DNA from: Tannerellaceae bacterium
GTDB lineage: Bacteria > Bacteroidota > Bacteroidia > Bacteroidales > Tannerellaceae
DNA: 24,096 nt
Reading direction: 5' to 3'
Assembly: GCA_031267775.1 (NCBI GenBank)
Contig: JAIRYL010000073.1
Span: 1-24,096, forward strand
The notes under the pieces are model-generated. The model saw only the letters and a list, made by a program, of their open reading frames with translations. It had not been told where the DNA came from and searched no databases. Below, piece after piece: positions 22,763 to 24,096 of the stretch (within the stretch, counting starts at the first letter, position 1; each line of letters opens with the position of its first letter). The position numbers were made by a program, and so were the translations under genes.

Positions 22763-23962
22763 ATGGGAACGCATTTGCAAGGTGGGTATATTCCACAAGA
22801 GTTATTGAAAGAATGTAGCAAGGCGAATAGCCGGTTGCTTATTGGTATTCCCTGTGAAAAAACGGCAGGCGAACGACGGTTGCCTCTCACGCCCGAAGCC
22901 GTAGAGATACTGACAAACGCCGGAAGGCGCGTTTGGGTTGAAACAAACGCCGGTCTGGGTATTAATTATTCGGATAATCATTTTTCGGAAGCTGGAGCGG
23001 AAATTGTTTCTGGCCCGCAGGAAGTTTATCAGGCTGATATTATATTGAAAATGCTTCCTCCTTTGCCTGCGGAGGCGGCTTTAATGAAACCGCGGGCCAC
23101 CTTGTTTTCCTTGCTTCAGTTTGATAGCTTTAAACAAGAGGCGTACGAAACGATCATGGCCAAACGGATGAATGCCATTGCTTACGAGCTAATGCTTGAT
23201 GAACAAAAAAAATCTCCCGTATTAAATGTTATTTCTGAAATTGAAGGAACGGCTTCCATTACGATCGCGTCGGCTTTATTAAGCAACACGCAAGGTGGAA
23301 AAGGCGTTTTGCTGGGCGGAATTCCGGGCATTGCCCCTACCGAAGTTTGTATTATCGGCGCCGGTTCGGCAGGAACGGCGGCGGCGCGCGCCGCTTTAGG
23401 TATGGGCGCGACAGTCAAAATATTTGATAACGATATCGATAAATTAAGAATGATTCAACACGCTTTGGGCCAAAAAGTCTTCACCTCTAATTTTCACCCA
23501 AACGTATTACAGAATGCTTTTCGCACGGCCGACGTGCTTATTGGCGCAATGAGTTATATGGAGGTGCGGCGGAAATATGTGATTGCGGCCGACCTTATCC
23601 GGACAATGAAAAAAGGCGCGCTTATTATTGATTTGCGCATAACGCAGGGGGGCTGTTTTGAAACGACCTCTTATCTTTCCGCTTCCGAACCGGACGTTTT
23701 TGAGCAATACGGTATATTACATTACTGCAAACCCAATATCAGCAATTCGGTAGCGCGCACTACGTCCATGGCGCTCAGTAATATCTTTGTCCCCTTATTA
23801 CTTCTTTGGGGCGAGGCGGGTTCTATCCAGGCCATGATTAAAGAAGATGATTGTTTTCGTTCGGGCGTATATATGTATTTTGGAAAACCTGTTAACAGTT
23901 ATGCGTCAAATCATTTTAATATAGTATCCAACAATCTGGATATCTATTTATCAGCATTCTGA
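22763..23962 (+). CDS. Alanine dehydrogenase / transhydrogenase (AlaDh/PNT) family protein with altered active site
   Basis: A 399-residue protein of the AlaDh/PNT fold, with an SD-like AGAAGG 5 bp before the ATG. The N-terminal catalytic half starts at LLIGIPCEKTAGERRLPLTP. The NAD-binding Rossmann motif is VCIIGAGSAGTAAARAALGMG (GxGxxG at 199-204), followed by KIFDND. The C-terminal HYCKPNISNSVARTTS block is typical of Bacteroidota members usually annotated as alanine dehydrogenase. By eye-alignment with B. subtilis and M. tuberculosis Ald, the catalytic Lys of VKVKEP is Leu98 (ILKMLPP), the catalytic His of LFTYLHLA is Gln119 (LFSLLQF), and the Asp of DVAIDQGG is Thr294 (DLRITQGG). A conserved Arg in the N-terminal block is kept. 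Oxidative deamination of L-alanine is therefore doubtful, so I give no gene symbol. It lies 15 bp after aroK. Confidence 0.8.
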   Translation: MGTHLQGGYIPQELLKECSKANSRLLIGIPCEKTAGERRLPLTPEAVEILTNAGRRVWVETNAGLGINYSDNHFSEAGAEIVSGPQEVYQADIILKMLPPLPAEAALMKPRATLFSLLQFDSFKQEAYETIMAKRMNAIAYELMLDEQKKSPVLNVISEIEGTASITIASALLSNTQGGKGVLLGGIPGIAPTEVCIIGAGSAGTAAARAALGMGATVKIFDNDIDKLRMIQHALGQKVFTSNFHPNVLQNAFRTADVLIGAMSYMEVRRKYVIAADLIRTMKKGALIIDLRITQGGCFETTSYLSASEPDVFEQYGILHYCKPNISNSVARTTSMALSNIFVPLLLLWGEAGSIQAMIKEDDCFRSGVYMYFGKPVNSYASNHFNIVSNNLDIYLSAF

Positions 23963-23995
23963 CAGCTGGTAGCGAAAAATGTATAAAGTTGTGCG

Positions 23996-24003
23996 TAACT
24001 TTG
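23996..24003 (+). promoter_or_regulatory. -7 promoter element near the right edge
   Basis: TAACTTTG followed by CTGCAGG fits TAnnTTTG. It lies 33 bp after the stop of the Ald-family gene, so a new plus-strand transcription unit probably begins here. The gene itself is not identifiable inside the window. Confidence 0.5.
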
Positions 24004-24096
24004 CTGCAGGATGCTTTCACGACAGATTTTCAGGCTGTTACGTCCATATTTGTCCCAAGCCTGGCCCTAAAGAGCGAAATGAAAAACAAATAGATA

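Noticed and set aside
1..24096. Search for tRNA/rRNA genes, CRISPR arrays, DnaA-box clusters (oriC), prophage or toxin-antitoxin pairs
   Set aside because: None recognised by reading. The parS-like sites suggest origin proximity, but no oriC or dnaA is visible in the window.

Overview
The window reads as chromosomal DNA from a Bacteroidota bacterium, most likely of the order Bacteroidales (Bacteroides/Parabacteroides/Dysgonomonas-like). The reasons are several copies of the Bacteroidota -7 promoter element TAnnTTTG just ahead of genes, lineage-typical families (DUF4252, DUF6261, DUF4132, a fused SpmA-SpmB protein, a GH88 lipoprotein), few Shine-Dalgarno sequences, and a gene order (spmAB-ybeY-mnmG-uvrC-dtd-mazG-deoC) that fits the group. 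Genus cannot be fixed from the sequence alone.

Layout. 1-397: 3' end of a DUF4132 gene entering from the left. 475-3090: mutS, with a 10-bp perfect inverted repeat against its GTG start. 3074-4862 (minus): a compact four-gene unit (DUF4252, ECF sigma factor, putative anti-sigma factor, second DUF4252) whose last gene overlaps the 3' end of mutS tail to tail. 4863-5445: a gene-free gap holding a 157-bp near-palindromic MITE-like element and a second, heptamer-rich hairpin. 5446-7619 (minus): a TolB-like beta-propeller protein and a GH88 unsaturated glucuronyl hydrolase lipoprotein. 7739-11724 (minus): ychF and polA, separated by a parS-like palindrome. 11822-12796: polyprenyl diphosphate synthase. 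12872-19974 (minus): a tightly packed seven-gene operon spmAB-ybeY-mnmG-uvrC-dtd-mazG-deoC, with a second parS-like palindrome in the uvrC/mnmG gap. 20073-23962 (plus): 2-hydroxyacid dehydrogenase, a DUF6261 protein after an AT-rich 400-bp gap, shikimate kinase, and an alanine-dehydrogenase-family protein lacking the usual catalytic residues. A promoter near the right edge points to another gene outside the window.

Most genes are core housekeeping: mismatch repair (MutS), excision repair (UvrC), replication and gap filling (PolA), nucleotide clean-up and salvage (MazG-like, DeoC), tRNA and rRNA quality (MnmG, YbeY, Dtd, YchF), quinone side chain (polyprenyl synthase) and aromatic amino acids (AroK). 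The accessory-like parts are the ECF/DUF4252 unit, the GH88/TolB pair, the mobile-looking repeats at 4997-5404 and the DUF6261 gene.

The most noteworthy signal is the pair of 16-bp palindromes at 8925-8940 and 16384-16399. Each differs at one base from the ParB-binding parS consensus TGTTYCACGTGRAACA, and both lie between genes. By simple arithmetic neither is expected by chance in 24 kb, so the window probably lies in the origin-proximal, ParB-loaded domain of the chromosome, although no dnaA, parAB or oriC is visible. No tRNA, rRNA, CRISPR array, complete IS or prophage was seen.
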